A DNA stretch of 31,169 bases from Zancudomyces culisetae (lineage: Eukaryota > Kickxellomycota > Harpellomycetes > Harpellales > Legeriomycetaceae), in contig LSSK01000089.1 of assembly GCA_001969505.1 (NCBI GenBank), positions 1 through 31,169 on the forward strand, written 5' to 3'. The translations under genes and the position numbers were made by a program. The first letter of the stretch is position 1; each line of letters begins with the position of its first letter. The notes under the pieces were generated by a model, which made no database searches, had not been told where the DNA came from, and saw only the letters and a list, made by a program, of their open reading frames with translations. Positions 1-11,387 of the stretch are shown here, in pieces.

Positions 1-28
1 ATTATTATTATTATTATTATTATTATTA
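1..28. repeat. (ATT)n microsatellite
   Basis: Nine perfect ATT units plus one base open the window. It lies downstream of the DDB1 stop codon, in non-coding DNA, and may continue beyond the window edge. Confidence 0.95.
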
Positions 29-243
29 CCGTTGTTTTTATTTATTTTATTTTTTGGTGAGCAGAGTAGAAGCGGAGAAAGTGGTGGATACTCAACTAAT
101 TAATTGGATACAAAAGTTAATCTCAAACAATCAAATATGTATATATTTTGCCGCCACTATCTTTATAGAGTTGTAAGTAGCATCATCCAAACATGGCCAT
201 TGCTATAATTAACCATAAATATTTTATTCATATACAAGAACCA

Positions 244-271
244 AAACTAAACTAAACTAAACTAAACTAAA
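244..271. repeat. (AAACT)5 pentanucleotide tandem repeat
   Basis: Five perfect AAACT units followed by AAA, in the region 3' of DDB1. Simple sequence; no function is implied. Confidence 0.9.
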
Positions 272-279
272 TTAAAACT

Positions 280-306
280 AAAGCCAAAGCCAAAGCCAAA
301 GCCAAA
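280..306. repeat. (AAAGCC)4 hexanucleotide tandem repeat
   Basis: Four perfect AAAGCC units plus AAA, a few bases after the AAACT repeat. The remaining DNA from 29 to 414 shows no gene and presumably includes the DDB1 3' untranslated region. Confidence 0.9.
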
Positions 307-414
307 CTCGCCTTCACTTCCCCCCCCCTCTCCCCTAACTTTAATAAATGATAGTAGATATAAACAAAAAATAATTAAAGTTAGGAGAATGAAAATAAAC
401 TACGAAATGCAAAG

Positions 415-3400
415 TTAAAAGAAAATCCGCGAAATCGATTCAAGGACTTCAATCAACATATCAAACGAAACATTCTCAGATTCCTGGATATCATACAACA
501 CATTACCATTGATAATAATGTTTGGCTTTGTATTTTTGGATTTATTCGTATCCTTTAATACCCCATTACTTTCAATATCACCACGAACACCATCACCATC
601 ACCATCACTGATACTACTACTAATGCTCTTTTCATTAACAAGAGTAGAGCCTTGGGATGTATCAAAAGACAACGAGTTATAATAGTCATTGATATGGTTC
701 AGTGGTTGGCTATCACTGGACATTGCAGGAGCTACACTTTCTGTACCACTGGGGCTTTGGGTTGCATTATAGTTAGAGTTGCAGATAAACGAGGATAAAT
801 AGTTCGAATTCATCAAATCCACACTGGCACTATTATTTACACTTGAAGTAGCACCGCTTATAAAATCATCGCCAGTATTGATACAATGTGACTTTATCAA
901 ATCCTCAACATTCTTCAAACTAGTATTGGCGCCTATTACAGATGGATGGCCTAAAGGTGGCACCGCTGGGTTGCCAATGTGAGTATAGTTGAAATTATGG
1001 GTGTAATTGGTAGCAGGAGAGAATATAAGCGAAGGTTTGAATAGCTGGTATTGAATGTCCCTTGGCAAGTCCAAAAACTTGAGAATCAAGTCACCATCAA
1101 TAAACGCAAAACTCTTTGACGATTTCTGCAAATTCAGAAAAGATCTAAATTTTCTGTGATTCCAGGCATTCGCAAAATACGCAGATGTCGTAGATGCCAA
1201 CTGGTTAGTATCAAGTGGGTGTAGATCTTGTTGACCCTGACTACAAACAAATGTCGAATATCCACAAACCGAAGTGGGGCCCAGAAAGGCCATGTTGTTT
1301 TGTAACTTGTCTAGAACTCTACCGATCTTGGATGACTCGATTGTGGCAGAAACTAAAATAGAACCAGAAATTGTACCCAAGACAAATTCAGGATTAACAA
1401 AGATACTTGTGGTTGTTGATGATGGCGAGTGTCGATTTCTAAATGAAGTTAATGAAGCAGGAATAATAGAATTGACCAAATCACCTAAATGGTAACGACC
1501 TGTAGTCACCAAGGACGAATTCTCAAGTCTATAATGTGAATTTGAGTTTGAATTTGAGTTTGAATTTGAGGTTGAGTTTGAATGTTTAGAGGGAGTAAAA
1601 GTATTCAAAAATGGAGAAGAGCCATAATACAACGAGTAAAGGTTGAGACCATTTTCGGCAACCATGTAACGAATCCCGTTTGCAAATGGCTTTTTCAACA
1701 AGGTGGAAGGAGACGTAGAGGCATAATAATCAAAGTTCTGAACACAGGAGAGCGCAGTAGTCCAATTGGAATAGTATTCACGACACAACTCATCAAACTT
1801 GTATACAGTTGAAACATTAGACTTGTTGTTTTGGTTTTGGTTTTGACTTTGGTTTTGACTTTGAGAATTGGAAAGAAGAGGGTTATAAGTCAATAACGTC
1901 TTTTGTTGAAACACAGATACGCCATTCATCAGATCACCAACCGCCAAAACAGAATCGGCTGGATCTGCAATGTTGATGGGTTTAGAAGTAATAGAATCCA
2001 ACACATCTTCTCCATCACCTCTTTTACCCATCCCATTTAAATTTGCCGATGCTTGCCGTTGTGCTTGAGCACTCGGCAGCACCGCCAAGTTTAGTGCAAC
2101 GATGTTTACAGGTTCATCACATAGGACCTCAAGCGTCGAAGAATCCGGTTGCCACGCCAAAAGAGTCAGTCGGTTGTTGATGGTTGCAGCAAGCATGGCT
2201 TTATAAGGCAGTAAGGAATACACAGCGCCCCGGGTAGGCCTGCGACACAGCTCCACAAGATTCTTGGAAGAATACCGGTAGAGATGGATAAACCCAGCAC
2301 GCGGATAGTCAGAATCGTTGTTTATGACAGTACCAACTGCAATCAGATGTTCGCCAGTCTCATTGTTACCCAGAAAAGTGCAACAAACTGACTCTGGCAG
2401 TTCGCGCTTGGGATAGTCGAGCTGGGTAATCAAGTTAAAGTGGTTGTCATCGTATATCTTGATACTCCCAACCTCAACCGGTTCATCTGGATCCTCATTG
2501 ACATTTTCATGAACACCTGCAACAAGAGAAACTGTACATACCGCAAGAATTCCCTGGGACGATGCATGACTAATCTTCTGTGGGCTCTCCCACGCCCCTA
2601 GCGGAATCGTGTCAACATGCAGCCGCTGGATTCCCTCTAACTCGCCTATCGTCAGCTCACAGCCGTCATAGAACAACATCCAGTCACTAGTTGCACTCAT
2701 ACATACATGCACGCCCGCAACCATTCGACCAGCATTTACCTGTGAAAACAGCGGTCGACCACTTCGCTCATACATTACTGCAGGCCTGTCCCCGGCAACC
2801 AAAACACCTTGCTTTTTGTTTGCCGCTACAAATCCTATCACTGTCAATGGAAACTCTCCAAACGACTCTACCCGTTCGTCAACTACCTCAACTCCTCCCC
2901 CTCCATTCACCCTTAGTTCGCCATATACAAGCTGGCCGTCCGACATTCCAATCAACAAATACGACGTCTTGCCCAACCGTACCACCTCTACCGAACGTAC
3001 TGTCACCGTCTCGCCAACTCCTCGAATACCTGCAAGCCCACTCGTACCCGAAACAACCTGTTTCAGACTCGGCAGCTCGTACACAGCCACTCCTGGACTT
3101 GTCCACAACCCTACTACTACACACGCCAGTCCAACATTAGCCTTACACACTTTGATACTAGATACTTCTGCGCCATCTAGTGTTCGTCGTTGCCGCATCA
3201 CTACTTTTTTATTCTCCACCTCTAGATACACCAATTCTCCTTTCTGTGTGTTTACTACGACCTGGTTTTCCGTCATTTGTCCAACCACTATTTTATCTCT
3301 GCCTTCGTTACTTTTCCACTCACCAACCCTCTTTACATCATCTCCGTCATCGTAATACACATTCACTGCCTCATCTGTAATCTGAACTATTTCGCCTGCT

Positions 3401-5208
3401 CTCGTCTGCCCAATATACAAACTCGGCTTATCTGTTTGTAACCATTCTTGCTTCCCCACATTCCAATCCTCAATCACCACTGTCTGTTCGCGTTTCATTC
3501 GCAAAAACCGCGTGTAATTCGCAAAACTTAACCCCAAAACCGTCTCCCTTTTTCGGCTAATTGCCCAGATCGATACCAATCCCTTCATCTCCACTCTTCC
3601 CCACTCCTTTATTCCTGTTCCGTTCCTTATTACCCTAAGTGATGGTCTTGATCGTGCGCCCGAACATGTAATCAATCTCTGCCCCCCTCCCTCTATCTCT
3701 CTGTTCTTCACCATACATATATCCACTATTGGTGCCAAGTTTGTCATTGTCTCCTTCACCTCCAAGTACGTATCCCCCTCATCTCCATTACTCTTAATCA
3801 TATCTCGTCGCATCTTAACCAGCTGCGAATCGCCATAGTGTGACCCAACAAATACCTTCCCTCTTCCAACATATGAAATTGTCATCGGAACCGGAATTTC
3901 ACCCAGCCTCTCCACCTCTATCTTTCGCTGACCATTCTCCTGCCGCACTATTACCACAAACATTGTTCCAACCTCATCTCCCACCAATAATCGCTCCATA
4001 TCTCTATTCACACTGACCTTCTCATTCTGCTTGCTATACTTTCGATTCTCCTCTTCTCGCTCCTCAATCCATGTTGCTGCTGCAACCACCGATCCCTCTA
4101 TCTTTTTACTCACTTCCCGTTTTTCCTCTATATACTTTACCATATCTTCACTCAGTACCATTATTCCTCCAGTACTCAAACTCGACACCTTTATTGCATT
4201 TGCGTTCATATCTAAATTTCGATGCTGCCACCTACTATGTAACCGCGTTCGCTTGCTAATGCTACCACCTCCGCCAAATCGTACCCTCTCGCTTGTCACT
4301 CCATATACCTTCAAGTGCTGCATCATATTTGCATCCTCATACAACAGCACCATCTCAATCTCTTTCTCTTTGTTGCGAAACTCTATATCCAATACCTTCA
4401 ATTCTTCTATTCTACAACTCTCTGCCTGATATAGGTGTCTCTTCCTCAATTTATTTTCCTCTACTTCCTCCACCATATATGGCCACCGCCCTACCTCCCC
4501 CTTATCTCGTTGCCCACTTTTACCCTTTTCTTGTCCCCCTTTCTCCTTCTCTTTCCCCTCCCCCTTCATCATGCTGGCCTGTTTCCTTCGCTCATACTCA
4601 GCTTCCTCCTCCCCTGTACTCGTGTGTATTATTATTATCGTGCCCTGGAACAACATTGCTGCTATACACCGTCCTCTAGGATCTACCGCTATCTTTGCCC
4701 CTTCTTCAATCGGCCGTTGTATCCTCCCTTCAAAATCACCTGCAAATTCCACTACAAGCCTTCTCATACTCAAACTCCACCCCCATATTGCAAATTGCTT
4801 TTTCTCTGACACCACCACTATTTTGTCACGTTTTTGTCCCTATTTTTTATTTATTTTAGAAACGTTTTATCACATTATCCCACCAGTCCTTTTTTGTCAT
4901 TGGATCTGTATTTGTCCCCTCCTTTTCTTATAGAAATATATGATTAAAAATAAAATAAAATAATGACTTGCCTCCAATCTAATCTTTTTCAAAGCTGAAA
5001 TTCTGCCGTGCAATATATGTTCCCCAATCTGTTCAAGCCCCTCCTTCTTCACTTTATACGTTTCTAAGCGATTACATTTTGCCAAAATCAAACTGCGCTC
5101 ATTCTCTTCCACAAAATTTCCCTCAACCGAAGCGTATACCGACGTTGGCTTTTGAGCCGTTGCTATGATTTGATACTTCACTTCTACCTCTCCTATCCTC
5201 TTTTCCAT
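415..5208 (-). CDS. DDB1: DDB1-type damaged-DNA-binding protein 1 / CUL4 adaptor, two exons
   Basis: DDB1 is the three-beta-propeller adaptor of cullin-4 RING ubiquitin ligases and acts in the nucleus. Model: exon 1 5208-4972, intron 4971-4840 (132 bp), exon 2 4839-415, phase 0 join, 1,553 residues. Exon 1 holds the family start motif (TAQKPTSV, LILAKCNRLE). Exon 2 carries GDSQLVK, TNLAPIVD, LITCSGA and RVIRNGTGI, then late-family motifs AENGLNLYSLY, HLGDLVN and FIDGDLILKFLDL. A final helix (MLIEVLESISRI) matches the DDB1 C-terminus. Human DDB1 is about 1,140 residues; the surplus here is low-complexity inserts: Lys/Glu/Gly-rich near residues 155-205, Gln/Asn-rich near 1080, Asn/Ser repeats near 1170, and an Asn/Ser-rich block of about 200 before the last helix. 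The intron donor is GC, not GT. The paralogue Rik1 is an alternative; CPSF-A relatives (RSE1, CFT1) fit less well. Confidence 0.92.
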
Positions 5209-6732
5209 TCTTGTTTTTCTATCTCTTTCCCCCCCTTTTTTTTTACAATTGATTCTGTACTTGAATGTGCTAACCCTTCAATCTGCAGTGCCTATCCTGT
5301 TTATTCTCCAAGGATGTGTAAGCTTATACACTTTTTATATGTGTAGTTGTACATATACCGCTGTATATTTGTATCTATATGTATCTTTTTTAAACCCCAA
5401 GTATCTTGATTTTTTTACTTTGCTATTACCCTGCGATACTGTTTAAGTAAAAGTCTAATTCTCTCTTGGATTTATACACAATTTGTTCATATAACTGGCT
5501 CGTTTCTATCAGATCTATCCACAGTTTTCTACAATTGAAGGTTTGTTTATATTCATCCTCTTTTTTGTTTGAGATTTGTTTTGCACTCCAATCCAAACAC
5601 CTCTAGTTACTTTATTTTTATCACGCTTTTTAACCTTTTTTTTTTCCTTTACTTCAAAGGTTTTATTTTTTTACCTTGAAATGTTCTATGGATTATGTTT
5701 ACGTTTTTGTTTAATTGAGAATGAACATTTCACAAAAGAAAACGTTCCAATCATACTGTATTTCTACCTAGTAGAAAAATTATGATGTTATTGTACCAAC
5801 CAGCTTTCTTTTTTTTTCACTATTTTGAATTTATTTTAGGTTTATTTTAATAGCTTGAGAAAGGGAGGGAGGTGTGGGGGTGTAGGGATTTCTATATTTA
5901 AAACCAACTATTCCTTCCAGAAATACTATTACTAGTTATAATTTATCTAAATGACTGCTATTATATCTGATATATAGGTCAGAGTTTCAGCCAAACTCAG
6001 GCCTTGACAGAGTGTTTTTTTTTATCTCACTTTCCTTGGTTAAACCCATGAGATGTGTGTAATCACATCAATACACTTTTTGGCCTTGTGCAAACCTGAT
6101 CTCTCTGCTGATGGGATTACCTTGTTCATAATTTTTGATGTATACACCTTTGGCTGTCCTTTATCCTTTGCCAAGAACGATGAGTAAATTAAAACGAACC
6201 TGATTTGTGGCAACTGGTTGTTAATGTTTTAACGATCATTCTTGTATATATTGGACCTGCATTTTGAAACGAATCAGACTTTTGCTACTACAAAACATTT
6301 ACTACCAAATATAAATAATCACATTCGGCTTGGTTTATTACTAAAAAGCACCTCTAGTTATTTTTATTGTGAATGTGAATGGCTTTGGAAAAAGAAACTA
6401 CACATGAGCACACTTGATATTTTTAGGAGCCTGTTATTTTTGATCTCCCTTTATTTGCATCATAGGATTGTAAATCTATCCAGTATTACTACATACAACC
6501 TACAAAACCCCTTTCAATTTGTATGTAACAAGTGTCATTACTGCCATCATCACTTTTTATAGATGCCAGTATAACTTTTCTAAAAGATTATTTGACTTAT
6601 GAACTAACAGACCAACCCTGTATATTTACTCAATAAATAATTGTTTTTTCTGAGTATGCTTGTCACATTTATACAAACATTATGTATAAAAACAAAGATG
6701 CAGTAAAATATGGTATCCGCTTCTATTCACAC
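5209..6732. other. Gene-free spacer upstream of DDB1
   Basis: The first few hundred bases are pyrimidine-rich and T-tract-rich and should contain the DDB1 promoter. Only short, compositionally poor open frames are present, most lacking ATG. No tRNA A/B box pair, snRNA or rRNA signature was found by eye. Confidence 0.6.
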
Positions 6733-7639
6733 TCATTCCTCCTCCTCCTCTTTCTCCATTGAATTAATATACTTATTCATTTCTGTAGTGAACATCAAGA
6801 ACAACTCAGTATCTTGTATATAGCGATTAGTAATTAAGTATAAAACAAGCAAAACATATCCTCGGCTTTGTTTTCAAATGTTTTTTTTTTCATTGAATAC
6901 TACCAACACCATACCAGCTTGTTATATCCTACCACATCTTTTGGTATACAAAACCACTGCTAAAGTGGTATCCCGCATGATCATTTTTCAGATACCATTG
7001 TTACTACAGTTGAAAATATACAACGTATGACTATTTTTTTAAAGAAATAATTAACCTGTAAAAATACTGAAAAACACAAATAATCCTGAGCTTTTGGGTA
7101 TGAGAAAAATTGCAAATATTTGGGTAACTGATTTGATACCAAAAAAAAAATGAAATGAGGGGAAATATATTGTTATCCTGTGGCAGCTTGGTACATACTC
7201 GAGTTTATGGACATTACTTTTGAACAAGATTTGTTATAATACAAAAACAAAGAATAGATGTTATTAAAGATGTAGAAAACAAGAAGATTCATATAACAGA
7301 ATGAAGTTGGTGCTACTTTTATGTCATTTAGAATCAGCTGTTCTGGTTTTTTTTTCTCGTTTATCACACCATAATAGACTAAAGTTTGGACAAAATACGC
7401 TAAATGTGGATTGGCAGGAATGTGGATATCAGTGAAAATTTCTTGGTGGCACAGGGCACAGTTGAATTATAAGCAACAACAGTATTATAATAGGACATAC
7501 GTTGCAACCTGATTTTTGAGATATATCTCCACTTTTGGATTATGAAACGAAATAGGGTCGGTTCTGTTGCTCTGCTAAGAACTACTGCTGAAGTCAGGTC
7601 GCTGTGCAACTCTAGGAAGTCATCGGCTCTGCTAAACAA
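6733..7639 (-). other. Possible unresolved coding exons (weak)
   Basis: Three open stretches on the minus strand look more protein-like than their surroundings. They are 7639-7400 (contains ADDFLELHSDLTSAVV; no ATG near its start), 7367-7173 (contains KKKPEQLILNDIKVAP) and 6873-6733 (contains NRYIQDTELFLMF and ends in a Glu run at a TGA). I could not connect them by phase-consistent splice sites from an ATG, and no family is recognised. They may be exons of an intron-rich gene, gene relics or chance. Confidence 0.15.
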
Positions 7640-8323
7640 GCAGCATTAACACCTTAGTATTGGTAATAGGAGTCACGCAGTGGAAAATAAAATAAGTAGG
7701 TATAAATTCTCTGACCATTCTCTTTTTCTTTTCAAAAAAGTGGTTCTATATACCATTCTTACCCATACCAAGAGCCGCTATATTAGAATTTTGTTACGTA
7801 AACATCAAACCACTTTATTTCTATGACCATATTCACTTTACTTGGCTTTGATAAAAAAAAAGCGTGGCCAGTTCTTTCCTTATTCGCCCATCCCGTATAA
7901 GGCGTGTGACCACTACTATTTCATGTGCAATTTGCTTGGTTTGATTCTGCGAACTATGTGTTCAGTTTTTTTTTTGTGAACAGCTGAAAGCCGAAAAACC
8001 ATATGCGAATATATTTCTGTTACTATCACCACTTATACCTCTACTTTCACTTCCACACTTATCTATCTACCCTGACCCTTACTTATTCATAAAACCGAAA
8101 CAGGCGATTTTCTAGATTAAATAACTCTTGCGTTTTTACATGCTCTTGAAAAAATGGTAAAAATGGTAAAAATGGTCTCAAGATAATCGATTAGCTTGAT
8201 GGTTTGCTGATAAGAAAGAAGTATTCAGACCTTTTATTTGATGATGGTTCATGATGACTAAACTTTGTTCCTTACAATGTTCAATGTTTTTCCGACCATT
8301 TTTAAATTCCTTAAAACCGTTTA

Positions 8324-8355
8324 ATTGCACCAAAGAACGAGACTAGCGGTGCAAT
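8324..8355. repeat. Inverted repeat ATTGCACC / GGTGCAAT
   Basis: Perfect 8-bp arms at 8324-8331 and 8348-8355 are separated by 16 bases, in the GUT2 upstream region. It could be a hairpin or a dimeric protein-binding site; it has no T-tract to suggest a terminator. Confidence 0.45.
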
Positions 8356-8416
8356 AAACAAAGCAATTAAAAAAAAAGCCACTATTTTATCAATTCGCCT
8401 AAAAAAAAACTGAGCA

Positions 8417-8435
8417 AGTGGTTTAACCAACCACT
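8417..8435. repeat. Inverted repeat AGTGGTT-N5-AACCACT
   Basis: Perfect 7-bp arms at 8417-8423 and 8429-8435 with a 5-base spacer, about 630 bp upstream of the GUT2 ATG. The short spacer and the recurrence of the same heptamer nearby suggest a binding site for a symmetric regulator rather than an RNA structure; this is inference. Confidence 0.45.
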
Positions 8436-8893
8436 AAAGGTTTTTGTAACTCTAAAAAAATAACCAATTAACTCATAAGATGCATTAACTTTGGCTGAAA
8501 ATTAGAAAATGTTTTTAAACTTTAATGGTCAAAAATAGCCACTAAAACGCATCGGAGTAGATAAAGTTCATGATCATTGGGAAAAAAACAAAGGCTTATG
8601 TATATATCTCCATATGCAACTAGGGCTAGTTAGCTAATAAACTTGATTAAGTAAGCTATGCCGAAGTGGGTTGAGCTTAAATTTCACATGAAAGAGGTGG
8701 GGGGAGAGGAGAAATAAATAAACTATTACCATCCAAACAAATGCGCCAAAGCAGCAATGTGATTGTGTAGTCCAGAAGGCATCAGATTTGCTCATAGACC
8801 TATCTTTGTAATGCGAGCTTTCGCTTTCCTCCTCTTTTTTTCCTTTGTTCTTTTTTTTTTCGGTTGAAACCTTGTTGATTATTTTGCTCGCAA

Positions 8894-8900
8894 TATATAA
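8894..8900 (+). promoter_or_regulatory. TATA-like element of GUT2
   Basis: TATATAA lies about 165 bp upstream of the GUT2 ATG, after T/C-rich tracts at 8818-8890. Position and context suit a yeast core promoter. The transcription start is not known. Confidence 0.4.
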
Positions 8901-9064
8901 TCAGATTTTCGAAAAAAAAGTAAAAGATTTTTTTATCAATTCACAATAAGCTTATATTATAAAATACGACTTGAGACCCATTACTCTAATCTATATTTCT
9001 GAAAAATTGTGTAAGAATCTCACATTAGAGAGTGAACTCACAGACCAAAAACAACAATAACAAT

Positions 9065-11387
9065 ATGCTCAGAGGTCTAGCAAAAAGCAAAACATTGAGA
9101 TACGGAGTTGCGGCTACAGCTGCAGGATATGCCTTTTACAAACTTAAGAAAGACGAAAACTATAGAGCTACATTCGCTCAAAACTGGCTTCAGACAATGC
9201 ATGCTGATAGTTTACCAGGTGCAAAAAATCCTCTGAGACTGTGGGAAGCGCCTAGCCGATCCGAACTCATAAAAAAACTCAAGAACAAGGATGATGAAGA
9301 GTTTGATCTACTTATAATAGGAGGTGGTGCTACCGGTGCCGGTTGTGCTGTGGATGCTGCCAGTAGAGGACTGAAGGTTGCTATGGTCGAACGCGACGAT
9401 TTCTCAGCAGGTAATACCAATATCCCATATTTGCTAACATTCGGTTATTTAACAGTTACTTGATTATGCTTTAATACACCAATCTGTTTTGTGATGCTTC
9501 GAGTGTCATAAACTGCAAAAGAAAAGAAAAGAAAAGATAAGATCTTGAGAATATAACTTTTTGTACACCACAATAGGAACATCTTCAAAATCAACAAAAC
9601 TGATTCATGGTGGTGTACGTTATCTACAAGCAGCCATAATGAACCTAGACAAGGGTCAATGGGATATGGTAAAAGAAGCCTTGCAAGCCAGAAGAAACTT
9701 TCTGGATATAGCACCACATCTTAGTCGTGAAATGCCTATTCTGCTACCTGTGTATGCCTGGTGGAAACTTCCATACTATTGGATTGGTTGTAAAATGTAT
9801 GATTTACTTTCCGGAAGCAAAAGGCTTTCATCCAGTTACTTTTTGCTGAGACAAAAAACCATCCAGGAGTTCCCAACAATCAACGACAAAGGATTGGTTG
9901 GGTCGATAATATATCACGACGGAATGCAAAATGACTCCAAGATGAATGTTTCATTGGTAATGACAGCAGCAGCATACGGAGCGACAGTAGCAAACAAAGT
10001 GGAAGTAGTTGATCTTGTTAAGAAAAAGAATGAGGATGGAAAAGAAGTTGTTAGGGGTGCTATCTTGATGGATAAAGAGACAGGAGAGGTTTGGGAAGTC
10101 AAGGCCAAGGGCGTAATCAATGCCACCGGGCCATTTACAGATAAAATCCTGCAAATGGATCAGCCACATAAAAGCAGCATTGTAGTTCCAAGTTCAGGTG
10201 TTCACTTGGTCATCCCACCATTCTTTGCTCCTAAAGATATGGGTCTGCTAGAGGCTGAAACAAGCGATGGTAGAGTGATATTTATGCTTCCATGGGAAGG
10301 AAAAGTCTTGGCAGGAACTACTGATAAACAGTGCGAAGTCAGGGAAAACATTCCTCCAACAGAAGAGGAAATCCGATGGATTGTGAAGGAAGTGAACAAT
10401 GTGATGAAGAGCGATGTCAACATCCGCGAAGAAGATATCCTGTCCGCATGGTCAGGAATCAGACCATTGGTTAGAGATCCAAAATCGAAAAATACAAAGG
10501 ATCTTGTTAGAAACCACGTGGTGTTTGTTTCTGACTCGGAAATGGTAACCATTGCCGGAGGCAAATGGACTACATATAGAGAGATGGCCAACGAGACCAT
10601 AGATGAGGCTGTCAAGCTATACAAGCTGGATTCAAGCGACAAGTGTAGAACTCTAGGGCTTAAAGTAGTTGGGGCAGAATCCTGGGATTCCAATCTTCCA
10701 ATAAAGCTCATCCACTCCTTCGGCTTAGATGAAGATATCGCCACTAACCTGTCGCACAACTATGGTGACAGAGCCTGGGCAGTGTGTGCATTGGGAGATT
10801 ACTCCGAAGCCAATCCAGCAGCGAGAATTCATCCAAGACTTCCCTACCTCGAGGCTGAAGTTGAATACGCAGCAAACTATGAGTTTGCGAGAGGCGTTGT
10901 TGACGTAATTTCCAGAAGAACTAGAATGTCATTTGTAGATGCAAAGGCCACTCGTGACTCCATTCCAAAGATCATTGACATTATGGCTGCAACATTGAAC
11001 TGGAGTTCAGCAAAAAAGGAGGCAGAGTTTAACGACGCGGTTAACTTTATGGAGTCTATGGGCTTGAAATGTGATCTGCAGAGTCCCGAGATAGTTGCAC
11101 TGAAGAAAAAGCTGGGTGCCACTTCCTATAAACCAAACAAAACACAGCAAAAGTTCAATATCTCTGCATTGGATGTTGGTGCACTAAGAGCAGAGTTCAG
11201 CAATGTTGACCACCACCACGGCAACGGCCAACTTCCAGTAACTAGCATAGCCAATATTGTGAAGGAAAGTGGTGTTGCATTTGACCAAACAAGGCTTGAC
11301 AATGGCCTCACTGCTGTTGCGCAGGGTTCTAGTGACAAAACAGTCGGATTTAGCCAAATTCTGGAAATCCTTAGTGGTGCCAAATAG
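9065..11387 (+). CDS. GUT2: Mitochondrial FAD-dependent glycerol-3-phosphate dehydrogenase, two exons
   Basis: GUT2 oxidises glycerol-3-phosphate to dihydroxyacetone phosphate on the outer face of the inner mitochondrial membrane and passes electrons to ubiquinone. Exon 1 is 9065-9410, the intron 9411-9576 (GTAATA...ATAG, 166 bp) and exon 2 9577-11387, giving 718 residues. The ATG at 9065 begins a Met-Leu-Arg presequence followed by a hydrophobic segment (VAATAAGYAFY). The dinucleotide-binding motif LIIGGGATGAG is near residue 83, followed by ERDDFSAG, and the intron splits FSAG/TSSKSTKLIHGGVRYL. Later landmarks are LPVYAWW, SGIRPLVRDPKS, TIAGGKWTTYREMA and SRRTRMSFVDA. The last 80 residues resemble the C-terminal EF-hand region of animal GPD2 but lack a good calcium loop. 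Saccharomyces Gut2 is about 650 residues; this length is nearer human GPD2 (727). A second acceptor-like site inside the intron is discussed in the findings. Confidence 0.97.

Larger units (their letters stand above)
7640..9064. other. Long GUT2 upstream region with recurrent AGTGGTT motif
   Basis: No gene is seen. The stretch carries several copies of the heptamer AGTGGTT or its complement AACCACT (7739-7745, 7807-7813, 8417-8423, 8429-8435, and 6952-6958 just outside), partly arranged as inverted pairs. There are also three tandem AAAAATGGT-like units near 8153-8176. The distance to the GUT2 ATG is long for a yeast promoter. Confidence 0.4.

Noticed and set aside
1274-4933. Several plus-strand open frames of 60-179 codons opposite DDB1
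   Set aside because: They are antisense shadows of the long DDB1 frame, with biased Pro/Ser/Thr composition and no family motifs.
9190-11383. Minus-strand open frames opposite GUT2, up to 185 codons
   Set aside because: The plus strand encodes an unmistakable GUT2 there, and the antisense frames show no motif.
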